Source: Mytilus californianus
Lineage: Eukaryota > Mollusca > Bivalvia > Mytilida > Mytilidae
DNA: 64,000 bases
Direction of reading: 5' to 3'
NCBI RefSeq assembly: GCF_021869535.1
Contig: NW_026262593.1
Location: 71,822,322-71,886,321, forward strand
In this document: in pieces, positions 10,665-25,600 of the stretch
How positions within the stretch are numbered: position 1 is the first letter of the stretch
Layout: the number at the start of each line of letters is the position of its first letter
Program-made: the position numbers and the translations under genes
The notes under the pieces: generated by a model
What the model saw: the letters and a program-made list of their open reading frames with translations, nothing else
What the model was told of the DNA's origin: nothing
Database searches by the model: none

Positions 10665-13600
10665 GTAAGTAAACATTATAGGATGGGCCAAATCTGGACA
10701 ATGCTATTTATAAATTAAAGTAAAGATTTCTATTAAGCCTGAACTATAGACAGTGTTTAGCCACAATGTAAAGTAATATTTTACCCTAGAGATAAAAATG
10801 GACACCAGTTAAAGGTAAAGATTATTCAGGGCCTAGCCACATTGTAAATACCGGTAATGACTTCATGATAAGCTTAACTTTGACAATGATCCATTTCATG
10901 AGGTCTTTCATGGCTTACTACATAGTCCATTTCAGGAAAGCATTCATTGAAAAAGGTAAATAATTTTCTGGAAATATCAATACATATAATTTTGTCAAAT
11001 CAAATGCAATTTAGACTATAAAAGTATGGAAATGAATAGCACAGCTCTAATTTTATGTTTGACAATGAGACAATTATCGACTGGCATGACCAGAGACCAA
11101 ATGATGTGAATTTAAGCAACTTCAAGTCACTGTACAGCTCTCAACAATGAACAAAACTCATACCCTGTAGTAAGCTATGACAGGCCCCAAGTCACGATAA
11201 AATATAAAACAATTCAAACCCACGGCCTGATTTGTGGGGACCAGATTAATTGAATAATGTTTTTTACATCATAAATCAGCACAAGATAGGCTGTATCGAG
11301 GAGATGTGGAAACCAGACTTCCAATATTTTTCTTATTGTTTTTAGGCATGCTCATAAAATGACAGTAATGCAGTTACAGTGGAACAAGAATGGCAACTGG
11401 TTACTGACAGCGTCACGAGATCATCTCATTAAACTGTTTGACATACGTAACATGAAGGAGGAAGTCCAGACATTTAAAGGACATAAAAAAGAAGCTACTG
11501 GTACGATATTTATTTATATAAGACTTCAAGAATAAAAGAAACATTGTTTGATAAATAAGACTATTAGAATATTTTCAGGCATCAGTCATATATTTGATGT
11601 TAACAAATAGATTCTGCACAATAATTAAAATCGGGACCTGATATTTCCCCCTTTTTGTGTTATATAATTCTAAAATTAAACTTTATCAGTACGGTCCTGA
11701 TGACAGTGTAAGTACTTTGAAATTTGTCCATTTATTATTTAGAATAGTGAGCTGTTCATAATAATGATTTCAAAATGGTTTGTTAGCATATTTGAATAAT
11801 ATAAAAATAAGATGTGGTGTGATAGCAAATGAGACAACTTTCCATCAGAGACCAAATGACACAGAAGTATTAAATGAACTGAAGATCACCGTATGTCCAT
11901 CATCTATGAGCAAAACCAATGCCGACAAATGTAAAACAATTCAAATGAGAAAACTAACAGTTTGATATATGTAAAAACAATAAAAGAAAAACAAAGATGA
12001 TATACAGCAACAAATAACAACAACAGAACGACGACTCCATTTTGAAATTAAAGATACCAGTTGTTATAAGAAGTTGTTAAGATAGAGCATATTTTTGTAT
12101 TATTTCAGCAATAGACTGGCATCCTATACATGAAGGATTATTTGCGTCTGGAGGTTCTGATGGTGCTGTCATGTTCTGGCATGTGGGGTAAGCCTTAAAT
12201 TTACCAATGTACTGTGGATTCATTATTATTCATTGGAAACCAATATTTGTGGATTTCGTGTGTAAAGGTGAACCACGAAATTAAATGTTCAACAAATAAC
12301 AAATTTTCTATAGACTTGTATGCAGACTTCCACAAAACCACGAAATTAAATATCCACGAACATGTCAGTTTTCCTTAAAGGGAAAATTCGCGATTTTTTA
12401 CTTTTCATCTTATTATGTTCATAATACAATAAAAAACATATTCACCAAGTTTTATCTGGATATGAACACTAATAAAGAAGAAAATTGGGAATTAATAATT
12501 TAATTTATTCGAACTTCCTGACTTATGTGACGTAGTTTAAGTCTTTTTGCATGCCGGGAGTGAATAAATCTCATTGTAAGTCTTGTTCATTAATCATCTA
12601 ATAACGCGATTTAAAGCGCACCGACGACTTTTGGTGTAGCTATTAACCAACTAATAATTGAGAAAGTAAAGTGATCAGCCGTGCAACTTTCAAAATTAAA
12701 ATGTACGATTTATATTTAAAGGATTTCTGATATGATTATAGTAATAAAAGTAAATCATACAATAGAATATATTTTTATATGAATTTTTTTCCGACGGATA
12801 TTTTGAACAAACATATATAACTGATATTGTTTTACAAATGCATGTTTGTATTCTCACCTGAAGGCTTTTACTTCAGTCTATCAAACATTTCACACTAGTA
12901 CTGTGTAAATACAATGTGTATTGTACTGTGACACTTAGTGACTACCTGTTGAATGCGTGGTTAAATTCAAGGTAATTAAAAGATTAGCATTCTGTAATTC
13001 TATTCTTTTGATCTTCACTCAGTGAATTTTAGCCAACACGGTTCACCGTTACAGGTTTGAACAACATTTCGTATGAATGATAAAAACATTAATTATTTGG
13101 GGAGGAATATGGTGGCAAAATACCTGAATCGCCGTTATATATATCTTTTATATTTTGCGTAAGCTTAATTTTATAATAGATAGGTGAGTATTTTGTTGTA
13201 ACATCGAAATTCTGTATTACTTTCAATTAAATAATTTTATAAATAAAAATGGCCCACGAAAACGAGCGTATAAACCAAACACTGTACTTACTTTTTTCAA
13301 ATTATCATGGGTATTAAGCTTGAATATTTCAATGTTTAGCGAAAATTATCGTGGTTACATGATTAATATAGCTTGGTCCGTCCACAGCGATCTACATTTA
13401 CCTAATCGGGAATGCCCTTATTAAAATATTTAAAATCTCACAACGTATACATACTTTAGCTATTTGACCAACGATGTTTAAAAAAAATGTCAGAATCAAT
13501 ATAACGTCAACTTTCCTTTTTTGAATGGAGACAGACCGGCGGAATCAATTTTCAATGTGCTTTATATCTTGTACCTTTGAAAGACTTATCATTCATTCAT

Positions 13601-16600
13601 AAACCCACTCTATACCAGATACATATATGTCAGTCTTAACTGACAAGAATACACCTCAAGCGGACAAGCAGTATATTCTTTAAATTTCTGTGATTTGATA
13701 CGAAGAAAGAAAAAAATCCCGTAATTAATTTGATACTTTGATACTCCATATTTTTCCTGGAAAATAGTCACATCCTCGTTTGGTCTGAAAATAAGATAAG
13801 AATTTGGTATACAGAACATGCAGATGTGTGAATGTCATAAAACCTTGTTATCAGAAACCAATGTGAACCTGTATACGTAAGACCTCATGGGACGTCACCT
13901 AACCACATACAGGTAATATACAAGTAGCTATGTTATACCCGGAAATGTCAAGGTAAATCACTACCGATACAGAATGTACCAATGCAAAGAAAATTCTGAT
14001 GATTGTGAAGCGTGACCATTCATGATTTTAGAGGAGTCTTAGGTGGAAATTGCCGGTACGATTTAAATTCTGACTAGATTTTTTTCTTTCAATTTAAATC
14101 ACTGAACTAAAAAAAAAAGAAACCTACGTCCAAGATCAGAATTATTCATGTAAATTCATAAATACAACGTTCTTATTTTGTAACTTTCAATATACTTTAC
14201 CTCCAACCACCGCCCCCCTCCCAACCTGGGAACAGTAAATCTAACATTACAATGTTTGTGTACCTGCCCAAATAAAAAAAAAAAAAAAGAAGAAAAAAAA
14301 AGAAAGAGATGAACGGTAAGTCACATCAGATTCAAATATTTATATGGTTGATTGCCGTTAACTAGAGATGTATAGTTACATGTCTCTGCGTTAACTTATA
14401 AGAATGACAGGAAAGTATATACTTGAAATAGATTTATGATGAATAATATGCAACTGCGGCACCTCTTTTTGTCAAAGTGTACATGCATGTATTTTAATGA
14501 CTGTCCGTTATTTCGATTAAGAATGACAATTGTACGTGAAATTCTATAGTTGCCAGTGAGACTTTTTTTACCAGATATGCGACTTTTCGTATTTATATTT
14601 TCTCTCATATTACTCTCATTTAATATTTTATGCATAAGTGCAATATTTGGGAATAGTTTATTCCCCCCACAAGCCAACTAAATAAATTAATCAACCATCT
14701 AGCTAATCAGACGTTAATACAAATACTATCAGTCTATCCGGAGTGAAGTTTCTTTATTTCTTCAAATACATTTTTTGGGGATCATTAGTGTACGTCAAGT
14801 GGCATATATATTACATGCATGTCGGAACAGGAAAGTTAGCATAATGTACTTTTAGAACCATGTTCACATCATTATACATTATACTCATCAATTGTGGTGA
14901 TGACGAATTTCTTTAACTGTTCGAGAACAATCTAAATGAAATATAAATCTGTGATTTTACTATGTCCATAACTTCGATGAACCAAAGCAAGTAAGATATC
15001 AACCTGTATTTAAATCAAATTGGTTCTGGATGTTTCTCTGTTATATTCAAAAACATGTATATATTTTTAATTGCGACTATCTATAGTTCCGTAACTTTCT
15101 ATCTAGGCGTATTAACCAATGATCGACAAGACTTAGTGCGTACATTTTTGTTAAATCAATATTTGTATGTTTCAAAATGTCCATCATTATTGACAACGAG
15201 TATATACTTACATTTCCACAATTTACCCTTGGAAAAATTTTATCAAATCTTTTTTTGGAATTATTTAGATTTTCATAAACATCATTCTTTACACCAGAAA
15301 TGTTATTTATAAACAAGCGTATGTGTTTAGTAATGACTAGTATATCACTATCGGACACGCAAGACAAAGATGTATATTACACCTGATAGTTTCAAAATGG
15401 AAAGTTACAAGTTATCGGCCGTGTACACTGATCAATACCCTTAGAAATGAAGGGATGCATGAACTTGCTTTATGTAATTGTGTAATAAGAGTTTTTAAGT
15501 CTGACAGGAAATCGCATGAATACCTGGACGTGTCACCTCACAATACCTCTGGGAATAATTCCTGTAGCCATGCTGGTGATCAGATAAGGGAAGGTCTGAA
15601 TTTATTTAAATAATTAGATATAAGAAAATGTGGTATGAGTGCTAATGAGACAACTCTCCATCCAAGTCACAAATTGTCAATTTATAAAAGTAAACCATTA
15701 TAGGTCAAAGTACGGTCTTCAACACTTGGTTTATTACATAAAAGTTTATTACATAAAAAAATTATGAACAAATTAGATTTTCGAAAACAATTATACACGG
15801 GACACTTATTTATGACTTTGACTTTGACTTTTTAACTAATTCCCATATAAATTTCTTGTTTCAAAACTTAGTAAAAACAAGGATTTGTATAGTAACAAAT
15901 ACAAATCCTTGGTAAAAAAAACCAAGTTTAAATACGACAGACCATAGTTATTTAAAAAAAAATAATTACATTTTCCGTATCATGTTAGTTAGGAAAGGTT
16001 GCACAACCATGTCTATTATAATCATTTTTGTTACCCGGGAAACTGTTTATGCTTTTCTTGTCGGATAAAACAACTGTACGCTTGACAAGATATCGACACG
16101 CAATTACGACTACGTTAGGTTACTGCTGGTTTTGGTCCTTTGTGGTTTATAGATATATCGTGGTTTCTAAACCGAGAAGATGTCAAAATGGCCGCATGCA
16201 GAGAATTGATACTCTAAATTTAAAATCGATGGTGATCTCTTATATAGCAGAATAAAACTTTAATATTTATGAATTTGTGCTTTTTTATACAGAATGAACA
16301 TAATATCAATTTTTCATTTTTTTGCGAAGTTTCCCTTTAATCATGTTAATCCACGAAATTTGGTACCCTCTAAAAATAAATGAATCCAAAGTATAAAATA
16401 TTTTGAGGAGGAAAATGTCAATCCGAAAACTATTAACCCTACAGAACAGGCTTACTAAACTAGAAATCAAATGCAACTATAAGAAATTTGATGTTTTTAT
16501 ACAATAGTAGGGGGCTTTATGTTTTCTGGTCTGTGGTTTCATCTGTTTTTCAGTCCGTCCTGTATTAGGTTTATTAAAGTAGTTTACAATGAAGTTGTGG

Positions 16601-19600
16601 TCACATCAGCTTGAAATTTAGCACATTTGTCATTTTGATGTCTGTTTAAAATTAAGTTCAAATGACGGTTTTGGTCCCCATTTCACAGCTACTAACATGG
16701 AATTGTGATAGTGTGAAACCAGTACATTCTCAGGTTTAAGCAAATGGTTAAGCTTGATTACCATGAAGTTTTGGTCTCAACAGCTTGAAACTTTGTTCAT
16801 ATGATCACTATGATGTGAATTTTAATAAAAACAATTTGGCAAATTACAGTTTTTACCCTGATTTTACATTTCATTGAACATGAATTTGTATAGTGAGAGA
16901 CCATAGAATTGAGAATGGAAATGGGGAACGTGTCAAAGAGACAACAACCCGAACATAGAGCATACAACAGCTGAAGGCCACCAATGAGTCTTCAATGCAG
17001 CGAGAAACTCCCGCACCCGAAGGCGTCCTTCAGCTGGCCCCTAAACAAATATGTATACTAGTTCAGTGATAATGGACGTCATACTAAACTCCAAATTATA
17101 CACAGGAAACTAAAATTAAAAATGATACAAGACTAACAAAGGCCAGAGGCTCCTGACTTGGGACAGGCGCAAAAATGCGGTGGGGTTAAACATGTTTTTT
17201 GAGATCTCAACCCTCCCTCTATAAGGTATACCTCTACAGTACATTTTTAATTTTAAGTTTTTGTTTAAAGTAGTTGTGCTCATATCAACTTGGAATTTAG
17301 TAAATATGTTCATTATAATGTGATCTTTTAGAATTATTTTTCAAATAAGAATTTTGACCTCATTTTAACGATTTAATGGACATATAAATGTAGTAGTGCA
17401 AGCAGGGCATAGGGTGTGGACACATAAAGAATCACTGTTAATGCTGGGAAATTGACTTTAATGTTGTAGACCATATGTTGACTTGCTTAATAGCCTATTT
17501 TAGTTTATTGTGTTGTTCAGTTGTTGTCTTATTAATATTCTTGTAATTTTATTTATATCTGTAAAAAGTATGGAATATTTAAGAATATTTTAATGTTTTC
17601 CTTACAGAACAGACAGAGAATTAGGTGGAATGGAGATGGCTCATGAAGGCATGGTCTGGAGTTTGGCATGGCATCCACTTGGTCATATATTAGCTTCTGG
17701 GTCTAATGATCATACAACGTAAGTCTGAAAACTCATGAACTGATACTGTAAATTCAGAAATTATTGCGATGTTTTTATTATTGCTAAAAATGCGACAGGG
17801 TTATAATCGCAATAATTTAAACTCGCATTTTGAAATTTTTTATATGAATTAAACAGGATTTTTCTCAATATCGCAAAAATTAAAATCGCATTTTAGTCTA
17901 AAATGACAAAATCGCAATAATAAATGCACGCAATAATTTCTGAATTTACAGTAATAGATATGTACAGCTTTGAAGAACTTGTGTGGTTATGAAAGATTTG
18001 TAGATTGTGTGTAAGGTGTATATAAAAATAAGAAGATGTGGTATGATTGCCAATGAGACAACTCTACCCAGAGACTGAATGATGAAGAAGTTAGCAACTA
18101 TAGCCTATAGGTCACCGTACGGCCCTTAACAATGAGAAAAACTCATACAGCATCGCAAGCTACAGTATAAAAGGCCCTGAAATGACAAATATAAAACAAT
18201 TTAAACAACTTAACTAATGGCCTGATTCAAGTACAAATTATGAAATGAAAAACAAATATGATATACAACAGGAGAAGACAACCACAGAATTACAAGCTCC
18301 TGACTTTGAACAGGCACATGCAGACTGTGGCGCCGTGTTAAACATATTAGCTGGCGCCCAACCCTACCATCACCTTGGACATTGGTGTAACAGTACAACA
18401 TAAAACCAAGCTATAAAAATCAGTTGAACAGGGCTTAACTTATCAGATCCATACAAAGCACAAAAACAACTAACAAAAATACAAAAGACACAAAGTACAG
18501 ATCTGAGAGTACTCACAGTTACTGAAAGCTAGTTCAAAGCCAATGACAACTAATAAACAAATTATGTATCTGAGACTAAAATGTTGCTAGTAGTTTTTTG
18601 CCTTGAAAAAAAATCCCTTGATCGGCAGGGTAAAAAAACTCATAAATTTTTAATGAATATATCAATTTTAATAATTTTTGAAGATCTTTGGTTCATTAAG
18701 TGGAGTAGCTTACCCTGTTTATCCCTGAGTTAACCCCTTATTTTTGGTTTGGTAACTGTTAAACAATTATAACTATGGTGTCTTTTTGGACCATTTTTTG
18801 TATTTTCATTGTCTTTTCATTTTGCCATAGTCTTTTACAAATAAGCTGGTCCCATGTTATATTCTTACATTTCTGAGCTAAATTGGCTGAAGGCTTTTGC
18901 TATCTATTGATGTCTGTCACCAGTAGTCCTTCGTCTATGAACTGTTATAAATATATCCTCCTAACTTACTGATTCAATTTAAATAAAACTGAACATGATT
19001 GATTTAGAGGAGTCAATTTTAAATTATGGTCTGTTGTTTATATTATTGTTCATCCGTCAACATGGCTGCTATGTACATGTTTATCGCACATAGTTGTGTT
19101 TGTCATTTACCATGAAAACCATAACAGATAAAGAAAAATCTGACATTGGCAAATATATTCAGAATGTCAAAATCTATTTGGAGCCTCTAGTTAGTATTAT
19201 GTTTTTACATGTTGCGAGTAATTTTGGACTTTTCATTTGTATCTCAATAGGAGTTTAATATTTCCTGTTTGTTTTAATTTATGATTATACATTAAGTACA
19301 ATTCAGGTAAAATTTTTAGATTGGAAAAGTATGTGTGCAAACAAGAATCAACTTTATGTTTGGTTAGATTATGTCAAAAGTTATGATAAAGCTTCTCTTA
19401 AATTATTTTGTTGTTTCTTGGCTACGCAAGATGTTTCCACAATGGAAATAACAATGGAAAACTGCATACAAACTGTATTTTTATTATTTTCATGAAAACG
19501 CTACATATTATGACGTAATTGTGACGTCATCAGAGAAAAAATATCATGTTTTTCATTTACATTTCTTGATTCTATGCATTTCCAAATAGTATGTGCCAAT

Positions 19601-22600
19601 TTGAAATAGTTGTCAAACATTTTATTTTCTTGGGCCAAAGCTAGGCTTAATGCCCCTACTCCTTTCTTATCCATGAAATTGAAATAATATACTTTACAGA
19701 TATCAGTGGAGCCCATAACCTTTGGAATAATTTACTGTTATTTTTTATCTTTCAGAAAATTTTGGACACGTAATCGTCCAGGAGATAGAATGAGAGACAA
19801 ATATAACTTGAACACATTGGGTGGATCAGAACACGAGTTGCCTGAGTTTGGTTTGTACTTAAGAAAACTTTACTGTTCTTGAAAAATCTTCTATTTTCAA
19901 ATTCGAGGTGTTCCAAAATTAATCTTCTTGGGGACATGGGAGGCACATTTTAGGACCCCCTACCATCCTTAAAAAGAATTGTTCATTTTACTTATAATTC
20001 GTACAAATTTCTAAGGAAAATGCAACCACCCATATTTAATTAATTTGAGCGCATTCCAATCCCTCTACCAGATAAATTTTAGAACAGCCCTTAAAGAATT
20101 CATTTTCAATCTAGAATTTTTGGCAAGGGTAGGACAGATGCTTCTTGTCAATGCAAACCTTTATGGAAAGAGCATATTTTTGACTAAAGTAGTCCTTTAT
20201 AATTCATTTTGTAATTGAAGAGTTATTTCCCTTTGCAAAAGGAAGTCTAATTAGAAACAAAATAAATGAACTATATTAGTACTTTTTTTAATGTTTAATT
20301 GAAATTTTTTTTATTATTTTAAAGTGTCCCAGCAAGGGGTTACAGCATAAACATGTTTTTAAAATTTCCTGTTTAGAATCTAAGGATTTCATGTTTGGCT
20401 TGAATAAAGAAAAAATAGTGAGAAAAAAAAAAAACACTTTCTTAGCTTATTCCTTAACAGTTCAATACGAACATTCTCTTCTTAATTTTCATTGTTTTGA
20501 GCAGAACACACATACATGTACTACAATGTATAAGAAAAGAAAGGTATCAGGAAGAGATTACTTCAGTTGTATTTTGCAAAACCTTTTGGAATTTTATGTC
20601 CTTAATGCTCGTCAACTTTGTACTTTATTTGACCTTTCAACTTTTCTGATTTAAGTGTCACTGATGAGTCTTTTGTAGACGAAAAGCACGTCTGATGTGC
20701 ACATTTTTTTAGCCTGATTTCTGATGAGTTTATTTACATTATTTTGTAGATTTAGACAACACAACCCCAATAGTGACATCTGTGTCTACCATACCTGGTG
20801 TGAACGAGGGATCAACAGAAGATTTCAACAACATGGAAGGTTAGTCTTGTTGTATAAAATGAGCTGTGTCGGAAAGAAATCGACCTTATGCAAGTCAGGA
20901 ATATGACTGATGTTTTCCATTTGTTTGATGTGTTTGAGCTTTTGATTTTGTCATTTGATAAAGGACTTTCCGATTTGAATTTTCCTTGGAGCTCTGTATT
21001 TTTGTTAGTTTACTTTTCAATACATCTGTTAACTTTTTCAGGTTGAACAAATCGCTATGCAAAGTCTGTAACTGTTTGAAAATAGAGTTGTTATTAGAAC
21101 CTTTCAAAACGGACCAATATTCATCTTTTATTTCATATTTGAATATTCCTAAATCACTCAAAGAGTTATACATGTACATGTATATATGCACTTGCATAAG
21201 GTCGTAAGCTCAAATACTGGCCTGTGTATACAAAAAAACGACAGTGCTTAATAATGTAATGTTGAAGTACATACATTTATGAGTAAAACCGCAAGCTGGT
21301 TAATGATGGTGGGTGTCAAATTAATGAGAATTTGTACAAAAATATGTACAAATTATAAATGGTACAAGATTCAAGAACTGCATATGTATACCAAGATTAT
21401 ATATTTTTGAGTTTTTGTCACCCTTAACATGTGACTTGACGATTAGTATTTCAATCAATTAGTTTGAAAATAAAGACTGCAATGCAAACACACAAGGTTA
21501 CCAAATATGAATATCTATAGGTCACCACACACTATTCACAATGGTTACTTTCACAATGGCTAAGTGCCAGTGGCATAGAGCAGGCTTAAAATTGCCTCTT
21601 AACTTCATTAATAGTGGAGGTATTCAGAAGTAATGACAACAAAAATCATTAAACCTGCCAACAAAGTTTTATACTGGTATTTTCTGTTAAATAAGAATAA
21701 GGAGATGTTGTAAGATTGCCAAATGAGACAACTATTCACCAGAGTTCGATAAAAGCAATTATAGGTCATTGTAAAACCATTAAAATGAGAAAAACTCATA
21801 CTGTATAGTTAGCTATAAAAGGCTCTGACATGTGAAAATGTGAAACAATTCAATCAACAAAACTTACAGCCTAATTAATACAATACAATTGATGAAAAAC
21901 AAATAGGATAGACGTGAACCAATGACAACAAATATACTACAGGCTGCTGACTTGAGTCCGGCACATAAAGAATATGTCTACTGTAAATTTTAAAAAATGT
22001 TGCGTGCATTTATTATTGCAATGTTTGAAGAATGGACAAAAGCATGAGATTAATTATTGCAATATTAGAAAAATTTGCATATAGATATATGTATAAGATA
22101 TCAAAATGCGAGTTCTTATTGTTGTGATACACACCTAGTTGCATTATTGCATTAATAATTACCTCACAGTAATTTCTTATTTTTAAGTCCTGATTGAATG
22201 TTAATTGTTAATTTGCTTTTTTATTACAGACAGGTCAGAAGAAGACATTTCAATACCAGGTTTAGACTGGGAAACAGATGCTCAATTCTTAAAGGATAGT
22301 CACAGGGAGCAGAATCAGAGACGCAAGATACCGTACTCTCGACCCATCGACAGAGAATTCGTCCATGCGTGGAGAAGTAATAAACAGCCACCAGCAATAT
22401 CTGGGGAAAAAGTAGATGGTAAGGGTGATGAAAACAGTTAGGTTTTTTCCATTAAAATTGACAGGGGAGGGTAGGAAAAAGTTTTTTTTTGGACATTGGT
22501 CATTTATGTCCATTTGATATATGTGAACTAACCCCAAAGTGTGTTGGTTGTATGAGGATTTTGAAAGTCCTTTCCTAACCTTCCACATCCATTTAATTGG

Positions 22601-25600
22601 AATAGTCCTTAGAGAATATAGCACCAACAGAAATATCCTACCTATACCTTCCTTATTTGTTTAAATAAGAAAACCCATTCATATTCTTTTGTTTGACCTT
22701 ATTCTAAATTTTTATACGCCCGTTTATGGGACGTATTATGGTATACCATTGACCGTCTGTCCGTTCATCTGTCCGTCCGTCGTCAACATGTCGGACATTA
22801 ACTCAAAAAAGCTTTAACCAATATGCATGAAACTTTGGTGAATTGCTTATATCTATTGACGTGAGCTCCCTTCGTTTTTTATGAATTTCAGATTTACTGT
22901 TTCTGAGTTTTGGGGTTTTATTCATTAAAAAAAGGGGGGATTTTCCAGTTTTCCGACAATAACTCGAGAATGCTTTCACCAACTTGCAAGAAATTTTGGT
23001 GAATTGTTTATATCTATTGACATGAGCTCCCTTTCAATTTTTATAAATTTTAGATTTTACGTTTCCGAGTTACAGGGTTTTATTCATAAAAAAAGGGTGA
23101 GTTTCCAGTTTTCGGACAATAACTAAAAAATGCTTTCAGCAGTTCTCATGAAACTTTGGTGAATTTTTTTATATCTGATGATGTAAGATCCCTTTAGAAT
23201 TCTATAAATTTTAGTTTTTGCATTTCTGAGTTATGGGGTTTTATTCATTAAAAAAGGGGGATTTTCCAGTTTTTGGACAATAACTCAAAAATGTTTTCAG
23301 CAGTTCTCATGAAACTTTGGTGAATTATTTATAGCTATTGATGTAATCTCCCTATTGATTTTCATAAATTTCAAATATGACATTGAGAAGAAATTGAACC
23401 TTATTTGTTTATAGTCTGACAACAGATTTACTAAGTATTGCGCAATAGCACAGTGTATTGCACAACAGCAAGAAATCTTTAATTGAATATAAATTCAATT
23501 CATATAACCAATTTCAAGTTCTTTGACTGTATTTATTCAGAAACCTATAATATGTCAAATATTTAATTACAATTCAAATTCAGACCTGTATCAAGCTTGA
23601 ATATTGTGTCCATTTTTGCCCCAACTGTTCATGGTTGGACCTCTGCAGGCGTATCCAGCTGCGCTCAGCAAAGCAGTTTATTAATTGGGTTATTTCAAAA
23701 CCAATTACATTAGAAAAGAAAATTTTGTTTCAATTTGGCAGTTCTATGGTCAGAATTTTAAAGGAAGGACTATTTTCAATGTTTTATTAGCTTACTTGGC
23801 TATGGACCATGTTTAGCTTTTGCCACATGGAGTCCATTATCATCACCCTTCATTGTTAATGATTTAAAAAATCCTCTCTCCTGATCTAATGGACATTTGG
23901 GCTAAATGATTCTTAGGGTATATAGTTGCAAGGTTTTACTGTCCTAAGTGACTAAGACCAATGCTGAGGGGGTGTTTACTTGGCTTTGATAATTGTATAA
24001 ATATGCAACAACATGTTAAGTGAAATAGGGATGGACAATATGAGGCCTGTGTTGGAACAGTGACATGCTTTTTATATATTTAGAACTTATACCACCATTC
24101 TTTGATTTGTCTGTAATTAAGCTGTTGCTTGACAAACCATCTGCCTGATCCAACATATAATATAAAAATAAGAAGATGTGTTATGATTGCCAGAGACCAA
24201 ATGACATAGATGTTATTAACTATAGGTCAAAGTATGGCCTTCAGTAATGAGCAAAACCAATACTGCGTAGTCAGCATGCAACTCTTTTCCATTGGCAGTC
24301 TAAATGTATCAATTTGTCACTTTTATTTTTATAAGTCCAAGAGTACCAAATGCAACTTTTATATCAGAGGAAAACTATTTTTAAATTAGGTGAATAAAGG
24401 AACAAGATTGTAATTTTTATGCTCCCCCTTCCATCGCATTTGGTATTCTGCTCTTTCTCTGTGTCCATTAATCACATACCTATTAAGCTTCTAGGTATGT
24501 AGTACTAAGGTTTGTATTGTTAAAAAATAATGTGTTGCCCATTTTCAAATCCATTACTGTGGTTTCTTCATACATGTGTGTAATTCACACTGATATTTGT
24601 ATACAAATTTTTTGTCACATTTTTCTCAGATATTTAGCATTTTTCTCACCAACAATGAAAAGTTGCTTGAAATTTGATACTTTAAATTCAGAAATTATTG
24701 CGAGGTTTTTATTTTTGCGAAAAATGCGACTGGGGGAGTATTGCAATAATAAGAACTCGCATTCTGATATCTGATACATATATCTGTTAGTAGATTTTCC
24801 GGAAATCGCAATAATTAATCTCGCTTTTTTTGTCTATTCTTCAAAAATCGCAATAATTAATGCACGCAATAATTTCTGAATTTACAATAATAAATTTAAA
24901 ATGGGTAAGGTAACCTTGGTGCTTATATACTTTCAGTCTTTTTTCCATTAAATTAAGTTACTGTAAATTCACACAGAAATTATTACGAGGTTTTTATTAA
25001 TGGGATCAATGCGAATCCTTGAGTATAGCAATAGTAAGAACTTGTATTCTGATATCTGGTGCATATATCTGTAAGTAGCTTTTCCTAAATCGCAATTATA
25101 CTCTCTCATTTTTGTTCATTATTCAAAGATCCCAATAATAAATGGATGCAATAATTTCTGAATTTACAGTATAGTATTTCCTTTCAATCAAAAGCAAGAG
25201 CAGGGTATATATTAGTTAGTAGTAGCTAACATTACATCTTGTATATAGGAATATTTGGGAAATATAATTTGTATAATAGCATTTTTACTGATTTTTTTTT
25301 CTTTTCATTCAGAAAAACCCAAGCATCCTTTGCCAAGTCTCCTGGAATTGCCCTCGGTTAAACCAGCTGGGGATTTTAACTTGGAGACTTTAAAGGATGA
25401 AGAAGGTGACAGACACGGAAAACAGCTTAGACAAGGGAGAAATAAAGGTGAGAATTAGTCATAGAGGAAAATAATAACTGTTTAAAATCCAATGTTCTAA
25501 GATATCTAGAAGGACATGAGTCCAAGGGTCAAAATCAGTTTTGTACTTGGCCCCAAATCCAAAGCATCACTTCTGAGGCGGGCATAGCAAACAAGTTATA

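Larger units (their letters stand above)
12212..16391. mobile_element. TA-flanked MITE (~218 bp) split by a 4 kb insertion
   Basis: The ends are CTGTGGATTCATT (12212) and AATGAATCCAAAG (to 16391), flanked by TA at 12210-12211 and 16392-16393. With the inserted element and one TTAA removed, the MITE is ~218 bp and reads continuously through 'ccacgaacatg' and 'catgttaatccacg'. Confidence 0.85.

Noticed and set aside
20391..20654. 87-codon plus-strand frame in a WDR33 intron
   Set aside because: It overlaps the dispersed repeat that carries the hammerhead; no protein similarity seen.
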